NCBI RefSeq assembly: GCF_910592395.1
Contig: NC_088317.1
Coordinates: 18,832,039-18,896,038, forward strand
Length of the DNA: 64,000 nucleotides
Origin: Lineus longissimus
Taxonomy: Eukaryota > Nemertea > Pilidiophora > Heteronemertea > Lineidae
Direction of reading: 5' to 3'
In this document: one piece after another, positions 62,118 through 64,000 of the stretch
Position numbering within the stretch: the first letter of the stretch is position 1
Layout: each line of letters begins with the position of its first letter
Made by a program: the position numbers and the translations under genes
The notes under the pieces: generated by a model
Database searches by the model: none
What the model was told of the DNA's origin: nothing
The model's input: the letters and a program-made list of their open reading frames with translations, nothing else

Positions 62118-64000
62118 TTAACTTGGATCGAGGAACAACGCCAGGCAAAACTGAAATGTTCGTACAGAGAAATGCAATGCATGTACAAAAAGTCAGGGCA
62201 TCGTGTCTATATACTTCTTACAAACTGATACAGACCCATCCAGTCAGTGTAGCTATCATCAAAGCCAGAAAACGTGCCCAATTACTCCTCTATCCAGCCA
62301 TATGATGCCACAAATCATGATATCAATGGGACGTGTGTTTGCCTCAGTCATTCAGGCATGGCCGTGAGCTCTTCCGTGTTGACAAGGGATCATAGCTAGA
62401 TCTAAACAAATACCACTTCCACATCCGAGATTAATATCGCAATTGTCATATTCCATGGCATAACGCTAAGCAAACAAGAGATTTAAACGCCTCGATATGA
62501 CATATTATTTGGATAAGACTTCTCTGATAAGCGGTCAGCTAGGGCCCAGTATTCATGATGGGCTGCGTGATGGATGATGGCTATTGTGTTTGCTCAAGTC
62601 CTATATATTTTGGATTGGTAGAGTTGTCAGGAACTCTTGGGACATTCAGTTTATAATTGCAATATTCGGAGAGCAAAAAGCAATCCAAAGCGATTTGCTG
62701 GATATATACGTATCTTACATCGGAAAAAATGTGTTCGGATTTGATGCGACAAGGCGATATCAGCCAAAACGACAAGCTATAGCAGTTTCTCCAAATTGTT
62801 TTTTTCACAGTCGCGAACATAAATTGCTCAACTATCCTATTGCTACCCACGCATTTGACGCAAAAGGCGAGAAAACGCTGCAAAAAGTGCTTCATGTCCG
62901 AGTTTCATTAGCAATAATTCTGGGTAGTTCGCAGCCGAGCTATCGAGATAAATCATCCCTGGAAAAGAACTGGCGGAAATAGGTTGCTCAGGTGGCGGAC
63001 GGTGCGGTTAGATGCGGTGTCGGCTTCGTGGTCGCAGGTGTTCACAGGTGCAGTAATGACGGGGGAGACGATGTCTGGTGGCGGAATGCGAGAGGGCAGT
63101 CTCACCTCAACTGCCCTTGCTGTCTGTAGTCAGTTGTATTCAGACAATATCAGGCTGTACCTCGATTACTTTAGGGTCATGTTACCACAGGTCGAAAACT
63201 TTCCAAGAAGTTCGTATACAGATCATATATTTATACAAATGATATCATTTCTATGACGAATGCAACGTACTATTCAGTCAAAATCAACATGTCCCAACCT
63301 AACTATAAAACTCGTTCGTGGCTTACTATCGATTCAAGACAACTCGCCGTCGTTTACAATCTAATTCCAGCCACTAACGTATCCACCAATGCTCATTATC
63401 TCCACAAATTCGCCAATAACTGCCATCCACGTGTATATTCAAACTTTGCCTCTCCTTGAAGTATTCCATCAAATGATTGGCTGAGGCTAATTGACGTCAT
63501 CTAGAGGACAAATTAAATTACAATCAGGCTAATTTGCGTCGTCGTCGTCTTTGATTGAATCATGTCTGAAGATTTCGCTGGGGAATCTTAACTAAAAGGC
63601 GATTTAATCCTTAAAATGATCAAGCTGTGATAACGATTTACCAGCCAATTAGGCTAATGGGTGTCTTGCAGTGAGCAGGAAATGTTGAATTCAAGTCATT
63701 TTACGAGAAGGAGATGTATTTAAGTTGCTTCAAACTTGGACTGTACAGGAAGGACAAACAGTTCAATTGATATCAATCATTACTCTAACCCAAGTAAATC
63801 GAGACATTCCGATACTTGTTACCAGGAACCATCTCGGCGATTTCACTCACTCACTATGAGGCCATCCCATCAATAAAACAGCTTGATAGTAACAACGTTC
63901 AAGGTTAGTTGCTTTTTGGCCTCAAACAAGCTTTTGATGATTATGATATAATAGCTGGCTCATATTCAAAAACAAAACAAAACACTATGGTTAGATTCGA
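62118..64000. other. Terminal interval without a recognisable gene
   Basis: The longest open frame is a 132-codon + strand frame at 62584-62982. It has no recognised motif and overlaps an open - strand frame of similar length, so neither can be called coding. Confidence 0.4.

Noticed and set aside
62581-62982. Overlapping 104- and 132-codon frames on opposite strands
   Set aside because: No motif, no splice context and mutual overlap; neither is supported as coding.

Overview
The window is animal nuclear DNA: genes with GT-AG introns in consistent phase, long AT-rich introns, polyadenylation signals, minisatellites and dispersed repeats. The gene families (dibasic-cleaved neurosecretory precursor, rhodopsin-class peptide-type GPCR, DEG/ENaC channels, PAN-like secreted proteins) suggest a marine invertebrate, probably a spiralian. 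That placement is inference; no marker in the window fixes the species.

Layout. (1) 2.2-6.3 kb, + strand: a five-coding-exon gene for a 696-residue acidic secretory precursor. It has a signal peptide, two tandem WxDPFxTE peptides between dibasic sites, and a ten-cysteine C-terminal domain that looks like a phospholipase A2 fold without the calcium-ligand Asp. (2) 6.4-11.6 kb: mostly non-coding, with a 9 x 55-bp minisatellite and a cluster of a dispersed AT-rich repeat. (3) 11.7-50.1 kb: a four-unit head-to-tail segmental duplication with a period of about 9.4 kb. Every unit carries an apparently intact nine-exon DEG/ENaC channel gene on the - strand. I assembled all nine exons in each copy; splice phases agree and the total is 2847 nt (948 residues). 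The first unit also holds a complete intronless GPCR. The other three hold only its 3' half, preceded by a stump of a PAN-domain exon. (4) 50.1-57.9 kb: the intact source of that PAN exon and a tandem paralogue. (5) 57.9-64 kb: mostly no recognisable gene, one weak secreted-protein start, and a 6 x 68-bp array of the dispersed repeat.

The most unusual item is the channel. Between the CxxxC motif of the extracellular domain and the strand that leads into the second membrane segment, each of the four genes carries about 465 extra residues. The insert is cysteine-free, mostly helix-forming, and encoded inside one 1489-nt exon. Ordinary DEG/ENaC proteins have roughly 30-60 residues there. The four copies stay open, differ mainly by substitutions, and the rightmost (D) has about 36 residue differences from A within this exon while its other exons are nearly unchanged.

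The array history can be read from its junctions. The left breakpoint lies upstream of the GPCR and the right one inside the PAN exon, joined at a 3-bp CAA overlap. A 792-bp deletion removed the first half of the GPCR. Three identical junctions then show that the rearranged unit was amplified, probably by unequal crossing over.
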